A stretch of 21,540 nucleotides of DNA from CALAED01 sp937891035 (GTDB lineage: Bacteria > Actinomycetota > Actinomycetes > Streptosporangiales > Streptosporangiaceae): NCBI GenBank assembly GCA_035642125.1, contig DASQSZ010000505.1, positions 1 through 21,540 on the forward strand, given 5' to 3'. Below are positions 15,842 to 21,540 of the stretch, piece by piece; within the stretch, counting starts at the first letter, position 1; each line of letters begins with the position of its first letter. The position numbers and the translations under genes were made by a program. Below the pieces are notes generated by a model, which searched no databases, was not told where the DNA came from, and saw only the letters and a program-made list of their open reading frames with translations.

Positions 15842-15888
15842 TTGAGCCGGTGGGTAGTCCATCCGGCACGGCCACTCCCTCGCAGTCG

Positions 15889-16158
15889 CTATCGGCGCAG
15901 TCCGAGTCGCTCGATCAGCTGCCGGTAGCGGTTAATGTCCTTTTTTTGCAGATACTTCAGCAGTCGACGCCGCCGACCGACCAGGAGCAGCAGCCCACGG
16001 CGGCTGTGGTGATCGTGCTTGTGCGTCTTGAGATGTTCGGTCAGATCGTTGATTCGGCGAGTCAGCAGCGCGACCTGGACCTCCGGAGATCCGGTGTCAC
16101 CCTCACCGGTCGCGTACTCGGCGATGATCTGGTTCTTTACAGCGGTGTCCAGAGACAC
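15889..16158 (-). CDS. rpsO: 30S ribosomal protein S15
   Basis: The 89-residue protein is S15, which binds the central domain of 16S rRNA early in small-subunit assembly. It shows the family pattern throughout: FxxN/KxxII-type helix 1 (KNQIIAEYATGEGDTGSPEV), the helix 2 signature QVALLTRRINDLTEHLKTHK, the rRNA-contact loop HDHHSRRGLLLLVGRRRRLL, and the C-terminal KYLQKKDINRYRQLIERLGL. The length is exactly that of the family. The GTG start at 16158 has GAAGGAG 5 bases upstream. It is the first gene of the rpsO-pnp-peptidase unit. S15 commonly represses its own mRNA through a leader structure, and the 195-bp gap before this gene leaves room for one. Confidence 0.98.
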   Translation of the reverse strand: MSLDTAVKNQIIAEYATGEGDTGSPEVQVALLTRRINDLTEHLKTHKHDHHSRRGLLLLVGRRRRLLKYLQKKDINRYRQLIERLGLRR

Positions 16159-16316
16159 GGGGCTCCTTCACAAGTCGTCACGCGCAGAACCCGGCTGTCG
16201 AGATCAGCCCCACTGCCAGGCATCGAGTTCCGCATCGTGCGTTCGAAGCTACCCGCCACCTGAGGGTACAGCGGGCACGCTTGCGGACATGTCCAGGCTA
16301 GTCCTGGCGACTCTTC
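16159..16316 (-). promoter_or_regulatory. Possible structured rpsO mRNA leader
   Basis: The gap before rpsO contains several short stems: CCAGG-N5-CCTGG at 16293-16307, palindrome GGACATGTCC at 16285-16294, and GGCTG-N7-CAGCC at 16193-16209, about 35 bases before the start. S15 autoregulation through mRNA leaders is known in several phyla, with structures that differ between them. I cannot match this leader to a known class, so the role is inference. Confidence 0.35.
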
Positions 16317-16347
16317 ACCGTACCATGGTCTGACGAGCACCTGTCAC
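16317..16347 (-). promoter_or_regulatory. Candidate rpsO promoter
   Basis: On the minus strand, GTGACA (16342-16347, five of six bases of the TTGACA box) is followed after 19 bp by TACGGT (16317-16322, a TAnnnT -10 type). The spacer is one or two bases longer than ideal. Transcription would begin about 150 bases before rpsO and just past the ribF stop. Confidence 0.3.
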
Positions 16348-16353
16348 GGCTGG

Positions 16354-17331
16354 TCACGCGCTGGAACGAGCCGTGATCTGGCGGGCACGATCCACATCGC
16401 GCCGCATCTCGGCGACAAGCGCCTCGATCGAGTCGAACTTCAGATGGTCGCGGATCCTGACAGCGAAGTCAACCGCTACGTGTTCGCCGTAAAGGTCGAG
16501 ATCGTCCCGGTCGAGTGCGTACGCCTCAACCGAACGCTCCACGCCATCGAAGGTGGGATTGGTGCCGATCGAGATCGCGGCGGGCCACCGAGTCTCCGAG
16601 GCCGAACCGGCCCCCGTGTCCGCGCCCCGATTCACCGGAAAGCATTCCAGCCAGCCCGCGTACACCCCGTCGCCGGGGATCGCGGTGTAGGGCAGCGTCT
16701 CGAGGTTGGCGGTGGGAAAACCGAGCGCCCGGCCTCGCTGATGCCCGCGGACGACCACGCCCTCGACCCGATGGGGCCGGCCAAGCGCCGCCCCGGCGCC
16801 CTCGACGTCGCCGGCGGCCAGCAGCTCTCTGATGACCGTGGAGGAGATCGTCTGGTCGTTAGCCACCAATGGCACGCCTTCGGCCGTGAAGTCGTATTTG
16901 TCCCCCAGCTCGGCGAGCAGCGCGACGTCGCCGCGGGCCTTGTGGCCGAACCGGAAATTCTCCCCCACCACCACCCGCGCCGCGTGCAGCCGCTCGACGA
17001 GGACGGACTGGACGAAATCGTCCGGGCTCATCCGCGACAGCTCCAAGGTGAACGGCAAGACCATGACCGCGTCGACGCCCAGACCCGCGAGCAGCTCGGT
17101 GCGCCGCTTGGGCGAGGACAGCAGCGGCGGGTGTGAGCCGGGCCGGACCACCTCGTCCGGGTGTGGATCAAAAGTGATCACGACCACCGGCAACCCGAGC
17201 CGGCGAGCCAGCTCTGCGGCGCGGCCGACGATGGTCTGGTGCCCGCGATGCACGCCGTCGAACACGCCGATGGTGACGACCGATCTCCCCCAGTCAGCGG
17301 GGACGTCGTCGAGCCCGTACCAGCGCCGCAC
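16354..17331 (-). CDS. ribF: Bifunctional riboflavin kinase / FAD synthetase
   Basis: RibF phosphorylates riboflavin to FMN and adenylates FMN to FAD. The 325-residue protein has the N-terminal nucleotidyltransferase domain with VTIGVFDGVHRGHQ (HxGH at 28-31), the FMN-binding region VVVGENFRFGHKARGD, and ISSTVIRELLAAGDV (the (I)SST-R motif). The C-terminal riboflavin kinase domain has GRALGFPTANLE and AAISIGTNPTF. A loop of about 20 residues (PVNRGADTGAGSASE) between GVYAGWLE and WPAAISIG looks longer than usual. The frame stays open to 17427, but GTG at 17331 has AGGAG 7 bases upstream and gives the normal N-terminus (RRWYGLDDVP). GTG at 17337 is too near that site. It lies 135 bp after truB, a standard pairing. 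Confidence 0.96.
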   Translation of the reverse strand: MRRWYGLDDVPADWGRSVVTIGVFDGVHRGHQTIVGRAAELARRLGLPVVVITFDPHPDEVVRPGSHPPLLSSPKRRTELLAGLGVDAVMVLPFTLELSRMSPDDFVQSVLVERLHAARVVVGENFRFGHKARGDVALLAELGDKYDFTAEGVPLVANDQTISSTVIRELLAAGDVEGAGAALGRPHRVEGVVVRGHQRGRALGFPTANLETLPYTAIPGDGVYAGWLECFPVNRGADTGAGSASETRWPAAISIGTNPTFDGVERSVEAYALDRDDLDLYGEHVAVDFAVRIRDHLKFDSIEALVAEMRRDVDRARQITARSSA

Positions 17332-17466
17332 CTGCACGCTCCTCTCGTAGCACCTTCCAAGCCTGCCATGCGAGGTGGTACGCCACGAAAGCGGACCCGC
17401 GGCGCCGGTCGTGAGCTCCCCCCGCACGGAACTCTACTTCCGGTCTCCGGGTCCGGGCCCCGATGA

Positions 17467-18345
17467 TCAGGGAACAAAGACGGCGAGGGACTTGGCGACG
17501 CCCTCGTGTTCTTCGACCAGCGCCACCAGCGCGCCGTCCGGGCCGAAGACCCCGACCGGGCCCGGGCCGAGCCCGACCGCCGGCAGCCGGACGCCATGCG
17601 CGACCTTGCCGGCCTCGTCGGCCGACACGTCCCGGCGCGGGAACGCCGCGGTGACCGCGTCGGCGAGCGGCAGCACCTCGAGCCGTTCGGTGAGCTGGGC
17701 GATCGTCCGTGCCATGGCCAGGTCGTACGGGCCGACCCGGGTGCGTCGCAACACGGTCAGGTGTCCGCCGGTGCCGAGCGCCGCGCCGAGATCGCGGGCC
17801 AGCGCCCTGATGTACGTCCCGCTCGAACAGGTGATGGACGCGTCGAGATCGATGAGCCCGTCGCGGCGGCGCACGTCGTGTACTGCGAAGTCGTCGACCG
17901 TGACCGGCCGCGCCGCCAGTTCGACCGGCGCACCCTGCCTGGCCCGCTTGTACGCCCGTTCCCCGCCGACTTTGATCGCGCTCACTTGCGGCGGCACTTG
18001 CTGGAGTCGGCCGGTCAGCGCTTTGACCGCGGCGCGCAGCGCCTCGTCGGTGACCGCTTCGACGACGGCGGCAGGCGCCGTCGCGGTGATCTCCCCCTCG
18101 GCGTCATCGGTGTTGGTCGACGCGCCGAGCCTGATCGTGGCGTCGTAGGCTTTTTGGGTCAGCGCCAGGTGCCCGAGCAGGCGGGTGGCCTTGTCGATGC
18201 CGATGACCAAGACGCCCGTGGCCATCGGGTCAAGCGTGCCCGCGTGCCCGACCCGGCGGGTGCCGGCCAGCCGCCGCAGCTTGCCGACCACGTCGTGTGA
18301 GGTCCAGCCGGCCGGCTTGTCGACGACGACAAGTCCCGTGTTCAT
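17467..18345 (-). CDS. truB: tRNA pseudouridine(55) synthase
   Basis: TruB converts U55 of the tRNA T-loop to pseudouridine. The 292-residue protein opens with MNTGLVVVDKPAGWTSHDVV. The catalytic motif RVGHAGTLDPMATGVLVIGI follows, with Asp39 as the nucleophile. The next motif is KAYDATIRLGASTNTDDAEG, then QVPPQVSAIKVGGERAYKRA and CSSGTYIRALARDLG. The C-terminal part from about 215 (LPLADAVTAAFPRRDVSADE, ending in EGVAKSLAVFVP) looks like the PUA-like tail of actinobacterial TruB. The frame is open far upstream (to 19092), but that part is a shadow of the next gene. The ATG at 18345 overlaps the stop of the DHH phosphoesterase by 4 bp, so the pair is translationally coupled. Confidence 0.97.
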   Translation of the reverse strand: MNTGLVVVDKPAGWTSHDVVGKLRRLAGTRRVGHAGTLDPMATGVLVIGIDKATRLLGHLALTQKAYDATIRLGASTNTDDAEGEITATAPAAVVEAVTDEALRAAVKALTGRLQQVPPQVSAIKVGGERAYKRARQGAPVELAARPVTVDDFAVHDVRRRDGLIDLDASITCSSGTYIRALARDLGAALGTGGHLTVLRRTRVGPYDLAMARTIAQLTERLEVLPLADAVTAAFPRRDVSADEAGKVAHGVRLPAVGLGPGPVGVFGPDGALVALVEEHEGVAKSLAVFVP

Positions 18346-19490
18346 GCCCGGTTGGCCGCCTTGTGGTCGGTGAGCACGGCGTCGGTGAGCATGGCGTCGG
18401 TGAACCCGGCGTCGGTGAACCCGGCGTCCGCTGCCGCGGCGCCGCCGGCCACGGCACCGCTGACCGCACCAGGCGGCGCGAGCGCCTCCCGCAGCCGGTC
18501 GATCGTGGTCGCCGGCGCGCCGGGGGCGGTGAATCCGGCGGCGGTCGAGTGCCCGCCGCCGCCGAGCAGGCTGCAGGCGCGGCCCACGTCGACGCGGCCC
18601 TTGGACCGGGTCGAGACGTACCACACGCCGTCGTCGGACTCCTTGCACACCACGGCGACCTCGGCCTCGTCCGTCCTGCGCACCACGTCGATGACGCCCT
18701 CGAGCAGGTCGTAGGGCACGTTGTGCGCGGCGCGGTCGGCCCGGCTGACGACGGTCCACACCAGCCCGCGCCCGCCGGCCGCCGCCTGGTCGAGCCGGGC
18801 CCGCCCGAGCGCGGCCGCCAGCACCCGAAGGTAGCCGAACGGCGCCCGGTCCCACAGCTCCAGGCCGACCCGCTCGGGCCGGATGCCGGTGGCCAGCAGC
18901 CGGCCGGCGAACTCGTGGACCGCGGGGGTCGTGCCGGCGTACTTGAACGAGCCGGTATCGCTGACCAGACCCGTGTACAGGCCGAGGGCGACGTCCCTGG
19001 TCAGCGTGCCGCCGATCCGTTCGATCAGCGGCTCGACGAGCACCGCGGTTGCCGCCGCCGCCGGGTCGACGAGATGCGCGGTGCCGAACCACGTGTTGGA
19101 TGCGTGGTGATCGATGACCAGGAGGTCGTTGGCCTTTTCCGCGTGCGGCGCGAGCGAGCCGAGCCGGTCGATGCTGGCGGCATCGAAGGTCACCATCGCG
19201 GTGGGCGCCGCCGGGTAGCCGGCCGGCTCGCTGAGCAGACCGAGTCCGGGCAGGAACCGCAGGTTCGACGGCACGGTGAACGGATCGCCGAAGGAAGCCA
19301 CGAACGGTTTGCGCAGGTCACGGAGCACCTGCGCGAACGCGAGCATCGACCCGAGCGCGTCGCCGTCGGGCGATACATGGCAGGCCAGGCAGACCTCGTC
19401 GGCCGCCTCGATCACCTCTGCCGCTCGGGCCCACAGGGCGTCGTCGAGCCCGCCCGTGGGCATGTCCGGTCCACTCGCAGTGCTCTTCAT
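18342..19490 (-). CDS. DHH/DHHA1 phosphoesterase, NrnA-like (oligoribonuclease/pAp phosphatase)
   Basis: The 382-residue protein belongs to the DHH family whose NrnA members degrade very short RNA and pAp, and whose relatives in mycobacteria cleave cyclic dinucleotides. Mn2+-binding motifs are CHVSPDGDALGS (His38, Asp42, Asp44), VTFDAAS (Asp103) and VIDHHASN (Asp127-His-His129). The motif GLVSDTGSFKYAG follows. The DHHA1 domain ends with the substrate loop GGGGHSTAAGF at 310-320. The last 30 residues contain a five-residue tandem repeat unlike the conserved core. It stands between rbfA and truB, as in many Gram-positive bacteria. The ATG at 19490 has a poor ribosome-binding site (GCGGACTGAG), and Met10 is an alternative start. 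Confidence 0.92.
   Translation of the reverse strand: MKSTASGPDMPTGGLDDALWARAAEVIEAADEVCLACHVSPDGDALGSMLAFAQVLRDLRKPFVASFGDPFTVPSNLRFLPGLGLLSEPAGYPAAPTAMVTFDAASIDRLGSLAPHAEKANDLLVIDHHASNTWFGTAHLVDPAAAATAVLVEPLIERIGGTLTRDVALGLYTGLVSDTGSFKYAGTTPAVHEFAGRLLATGIRPERVGLELWDRAPFGYLRVLAAALGRARLDQAAAGGRGLVWTVVSRADRAAHNVPYDLLEGVIDVVRRTDEAEVAVVCKESDDGVWYVSTRSKGRVDVGRACSLLGGGGHSTAAGFTAPGAPATTIDRLREALAPPGAVSGAVAGGAAAADAGFTDAGFTDAMLTDAVLTDHKAANRA
18372..18431 (-). repeat. Four copies of a 15-bp tandem repeat in the end of the DHH phosphoesterase gene
   Basis: Four 15-bp units (18372-18386, 18387-18401, 18402-18416, 18417-18431) differ at only a few bases. They encode the pentapeptides D-A-G-F-T, D-A-G-F-T, D-A-M-L-T and D-A-V-L-T. 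Because the unit is a multiple of three, copy-number change keeps the frame. Confidence 0.85.
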
Positions 19491-19666
19491 CGGCTCAGTC
19501 CGCTCAGTCCGCTCACCGGCGACGCGCCGCGGCGCGGTGCGGCCGGCATCGCCGGTGTGGCCGGTGTGGCCGTTCTTTTGTCGCTCGTCGTCCCCGACCC
19601 GGCCGGTCGATCGGGGCGCCCGGTTTAGGGAGATATCCGCTAGGTTGCGCCCGGCGCCGTCATTGC

Positions 19667-20143
19667 CTACCTTCCGGAGTATCCCGCGTCGCCCTCGACG
19701 TCGCCGTCGCTTTCGACAACCTGGTTTGGCGCCGAATCGCGGTAGGGATTCGGCTCGCCCGCCGGACGCGCGCCCTCGGCCGCCTTCGCCACCTGCTCGT
19801 CCCTGGCCCGGGCCTGGGCCAGCAACTCGTCGACGTGCCGTGCCGTGTCCGGCAGGGCGTCCGGCACGAACGCCAGGGACGGCGTGTGCCGCAGCCCGGT
19901 CTGCCGGCCCACCTCCGAGCGGATCACGCCCTTGGCGCTCTCCAGGGCCGCCGCCGTGTCGGCTCGCTCGCCGTCGGTGCCGTACACCGTGTAGTAGACC
20001 GTCGCGTCCCTCAGGTCATTGGTGAGGCGGGCGTCCGTCACGGTGACGAAGCCGAGCCGCGGGTCCTTGATGCGCCGCTCCAACATCTCGGCCACGATCC
20101 GCTGAATGCGATCGGCGAGCTTACGCGCCCGGGCCGGGTCCAT
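19667..20143 (-). CDS. rbfA: 30S ribosome-binding factor A
   Basis: RbfA helps the late maturation of the 30S subunit and is a cold-shock factor. The 158-residue protein has the KH-like fold of the family: RARKLADRIQRIVAEMLERR, then KDPRLGFVTVTDARLTNDLRDA, the strand VYYTVYG, and the helix with GVIRSEVGRQTGLRHTPSLAFVPD. About 40 extra C-terminal residues are acidic and low in complexity, as is usual in actinobacteria. The ATG at 20143 has GGAAGG 6 bases upstream. It lies 45 bp after ylxP and 176 bp before the DHH phosphoesterase gene. That gap holds only short 9-bp GC-rich repeats. Confidence 0.97.
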   Translation of the reverse strand: MDPARARKLADRIQRIVAEMLERRIKDPRLGFVTVTDARLTNDLRDATVYYTVYGTDGERADTAAALESAKGVIRSEVGRQTGLRHTPSLAFVPDALPDTARHVDELLAQARARDEQVAKAAEGARPAGEPNPYRDSAPNQVVESDGDVEGDAGYSGR

Positions 20144-20188
20144 GATCGACCTTCCTTCGTCGGTCTGGTGAATTGTTGGGTTGTGGAA

Positions 20189-20485
20189 TCAGTCGTCGTC
20201 GGAAAAGAGCCGGTGCCGGGCGGACAGCAGCTCGATGTCGGGGCGCCCGGCGACCAGGCGTTCGCACGCGTTGAGGACCGTGCTGCAGTTGTCGGCGTCG
20301 GCCGAGACCACGGCGACGCCGATCTCCGCCCTGCGGTAGAGATCGTTATTGCCGGTCTCGGCGACGGCCACTCCGGGAAAGCGCCTTTGCAGCTCGGCGA
20401 CGATGGGCCGGACGACCGACCGCTTCTGTTTGAGCGATCGTACGTCTCCCAGCAGCAGATCCAGGGTCAGCGCCCCCACGTACAC
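20189..20485 (-). CDS. ylxP: DUF503 family protein (YlxP-like)
   Basis: This small protein (98 residues) matches DUF503/YlxP, found between infB and rbfA in many Gram-positive genomes. Its role is not settled; a part in ribosome assembly or RNA processing is guessed from this place. Conserved parts are YVGALTLDLLLGDVRSLKQK, SVVRPIVAELQRRFPGVAVA, the AETGNNDLYRRAEIGVAVVS strand, and the acidic end LLSARHRLFSDDD. I chose GTG at 20485 because it gives the family's usual start (M-Y-V-G-A-L). The sequence GAGGTGATC about 7-15 bases upstream also complements the 16S rRNA tail. A GTG at 20497 (4 residues longer) sits inside that complement and is the alternative. Confidence 0.92.
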   Translation of the reverse strand: MYVGALTLDLLLGDVRSLKQKRSVVRPIVAELQRRFPGVAVAETGNNDLYRRAEIGVAVVSADADNCSTVLNACERLVAGRPDIELLSARHRLFSDDD

Positions 20486-20525
20486 CTGAACGATCACCTC
20501 GGTAGCGCCGCCGCGCCGTCTCCAC

Positions 20526-20580
20526 GCTCCGGCCGCCCCGCGTGCCCGCTCGTGGCGAGCGCACGGGCGGCGGCCGGAGC
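20526..20580 (-). promoter_or_regulatory. Large stem-loop upstream of ylxP
   Basis: GCTCCGGCCGCC (20526-20537) pairs perfectly with GGCGGCCGGAGC (20569-20580). Inside, CGTGC pairs with GCACG and GCTCG with CGAGC around a TGG loop, broken by a 3-base internal loop and a CC bulge. The whole 55-base element is nearly all paired. It lies about 40 bases before the ylxP start. No U-tract follows. It could act as an attenuator, a weak terminator or a processing site. Confidence 0.6.
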
Positions 20581-20631
20581 GCGAGACAGGCCGCTGTCCG
20601 CGCGTTGTCCGCGTATCCGCTTATCCGGTCA

Positions 20632-20659
20632 CCGGCCGCCGCGCTGAGCACGCGGCCGG
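20632..20659 (-). terminator. Terminator-like hairpin after infB
   Basis: CCGGCCGC (20632-20639) pairs perfectly with GCGGCCGG (20652-20659) around 12 bases. It begins about 50 bases after the infB stop on the transcribed strand. A 12-bp palindrome CCTGGGCCCAGG lies between them at 20667-20678. No U-tract is seen, so termination is only possible, not shown. Confidence 0.45.
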
Positions 20660-20709
20660 CCGGTCTCCTGGGCCCAGGGCCTGGGGCCTGGGCGTCGAGG
20701 ACTTGGGAC

Positions 20710-21540
20710 TCAGTCGCGCAGCTTCTCCCGCATCTCGAACGTCTCGATGACGTCGCCGATCTTGATGTCGTTGTAGCCGACGCCGATACCGCACTCGAAG
20801 CCCTCGCGCACCTCGGTCGCGTCGTCCTTGAACCGGCGCAGCGACGACACCGTGAGGTTGTCGGCCACCACCACGCCGTCCCTGATCAGCCGCGCCTTGC
20901 CATTGCGGTTGATCGTGCCGGACAGCACCATCGAGCCGGCGATGTTGCCGACGCGGGGGACCCGGAAGATCTCGCGGACCTCCGCGGTGCCGAGCTGGGC
21001 CTCCTCGAACTCCGGCTTGAGCATGCCCTTGAGGGCCGCCTCGACCTCTTCGATCGCCTGGTAGATGACCGAGTAGTAGCGGATGTCCACGCCCTCGCGC
21101 TCGGCCAGCTCCTGGGCGTTGCGCTCCGGACGCACGTTGAAGCCGATGATGACCGTGCCCTCGGACGTCAGCGCGAGGTTGACGTCGTCCTGCGTGATCG
21201 CGCCGACGCCGCGGCGGATGACGCGCAGGCCGACCTCGTCGCCCACGTCGATCTTGAGCAGCGAGTCTTCAAGGGCCTCGACCGAACCGGAGACGTCGCC
21301 CTTGACGATGAGCAGCAGCTCTTGGACCTCGCCCTTGAGGATGTCCTCGAGGGTGCGGCGGGCCGGGCTCTTCAGCAGCTCGGCGTTGCGCTTGCGCGTC
21401 GCGCGCCGGTCGGCGATCTGCCGGGCGACCCGGTCGTCCTCGACGACCAGGAAGTTGTCGCCGGCCCCCGGCACCGCGGTCAAGCCGAGCACCTGCACCG
21501 GACGGGACGGCGGGGCCTCCTCGAACTCCGGCTTGAGCAT
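20710..21540 (-). CDS. infB: Translation initiation factor IF-2, C-terminal part (cut by window edge)
   Basis: IF-2 is the GTPase that brings initiator fMet-tRNA to the 30S subunit and helps the subunits join. Only the last 276 residues are here; the G domain would lie beyond the right edge. Visible parts are the end of domain II (PVQVLGLTAVPGAGDNFLVV), the linker helix, domain III (QELLLIVKGDVSGSVEALED), and domain IV with the tRNA-binding half (GTAEVREIFRVPRVGNIAGS to EMREKLRD). The first nine residues at the edge, MLKPEFEEA, do not fit the family at this place, where about MLDE-G---EA is expected. They repeat exactly the internal MLKPEFEEA before GTAEVREIF. The Met at the edge is not the real start. 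It heads the infB-ylxP-rbfA gene order on the minus strand. Confidence 0.96.
   Translation of the reverse strand: MLKPEFEEAPPSRPVQVLGLTAVPGAGDNFLVVEDDRVARQIADRRATRKRNAELLKSPARRTLEDILKGEVQELLLIVKGDVSGSVEALEDSLLKIDVGDEVGLRVIRRGVGAITQDDVNLALTSEGTVIIGFNVRPERNAQELAEREGVDIRYYSVIYQAIEEVEAALKGMLKPEFEEAQLGTAEVREIFRVPRVGNIAGSMVLSGTINRNGKARLIRDGVVVADNLTVSSLRRFKDDATEVREGFECGIGVGYNDIKIGDVIETFEMREKLRD
20997..21024. repeat. Internal copy of a 28-bp direct repeat in infB
   Basis: This 28-bp stretch encodes MLKPEFEEA in its normal family context (LKG before, QLGTAEVREIF after). It is identical to the last 28 bases of the window, 516 bp (172 codons) away, in the same strand and frame. Confidence 0.9.
21513..21540. 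repeat. Edge copy of the 28-bp direct repeat in infB
   Basis: The last 28 bases of the window are identical to 20997-21024. Here MLKPEFEEA is joined to PPSRPVQVLGL, which is out of place for IF-2. Both contexts share a run of about 10 bases (GAGGAGGCCC on the coding strand), a likely crossover point for a chimeric read or assembly. Confidence 0.9.

Larger units (their letters stand above)
15522..15888 (-). other. rpsO-pnp intergenic region with several palindromes
   Basis: This 367-bp stretch has no credible gene. On the transcribed strand it runs from the rpsO stop to the pnp ribosome-binding site. It holds a 23-bp inverted repeat at 15819-15841, a direct repeat of TTCAGTTGG (plus strand) at 15709-15717 and 15726-15734 with 17-bp spacing, and a perfect 12-bp palindrome CTTCGATCGAAG at 15583-15594. 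In E. coli and Streptomyces this gap holds a pnp promoter and an RNase III-cleaved hairpin through which pnp is controlled. The same role is likely here but no promoter hexamers stand out. Confidence 0.55.

Noticed and set aside
18346..19092. Upstream extension of the truB frame
   Set aside because: TruB begins at the conserved MNTGLVVVDKP. The extension lies inside the DHH phosphoesterase gene in another frame and is low-complexity Arg/Gly-rich.
19491..19666. Short 9-bp tandem repeats and a 14-bp palindrome (19523-19536) between rbfA and the DHH phosphoesterase gene
   Set aside because: The repeats have only two or three copies, and GC-rich palindromes of this size are common by chance here. 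No position relative to a promoter or start supports a role.

Overview
The window is high-GC DNA from an actinobacterium. The strongest evidence is the conserved minus-strand block infB-ylxP-rbfA-nrnA-like-truB-ribF-rpsO-pnp-M16 peptidase-dapB (about 10724-21540), which matches the order known from Streptomyces and relatives. Frequent GTG starts, 4-bp stop/start overlaps and GC-rich codons agree with this. The residue style of the proteins suggests Streptosporangiales or a nearby order, but that is inference and not a placement.

Left part (1-3898). A minus-strand gene, cut by the window edge, starts at 237. Its N-terminus looks distantly like ferritin-like/R2-type diiron proteins. A divergent 326-bp spacer follows. 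Then comes a tight plus-strand trio: a GNAT acetyltransferase, a DHA2-type (QacA/EmrB-like) drug exporter, and MenA, the prenyltransferase of menaquinone synthesis.

Middle part (3899-9964). A 242-bp regulatory gap with a perfect inverted repeat precedes a complete peptide-type ABC importer: lipoprotein binding protein, two permeases and two ATPases. A strong hairpin sits on the stop codon of the binding-protein gene. The four downstream genes overlap one another. A Uma2-family (DUF820) nuclease-fold protein follows (10042-10695) and converges on dapB.

Right part (10724-21540). These are housekeeping genes for translation and RNA metabolism: IF-2 (C-terminal part), a DUF503 protein, RbfA, a DHH phosphoesterase of the NrnA type, TruB, RibF, ribosomal protein S15, PNPase, an M16 zinc peptidase and DapB. 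Several gaps hold strong hairpins: 11675-11705, 15819-15841, 16193-16209, 20526-20580 and 20632-20659.

I see no clear undescribed system, CRISPR array, insertion sequence, tRNA or rRNA. The points most worth a second look are: an out-of-place 28-bp repeat at the right edge inside infB, which suggests an assembly chimera; the hairpin over the binding-protein stop codon; paired hairpins between infB and ylxP; tandem-repeat tails in PNPase and the NrnA-like protein; and menA placed behind an exporter gene.
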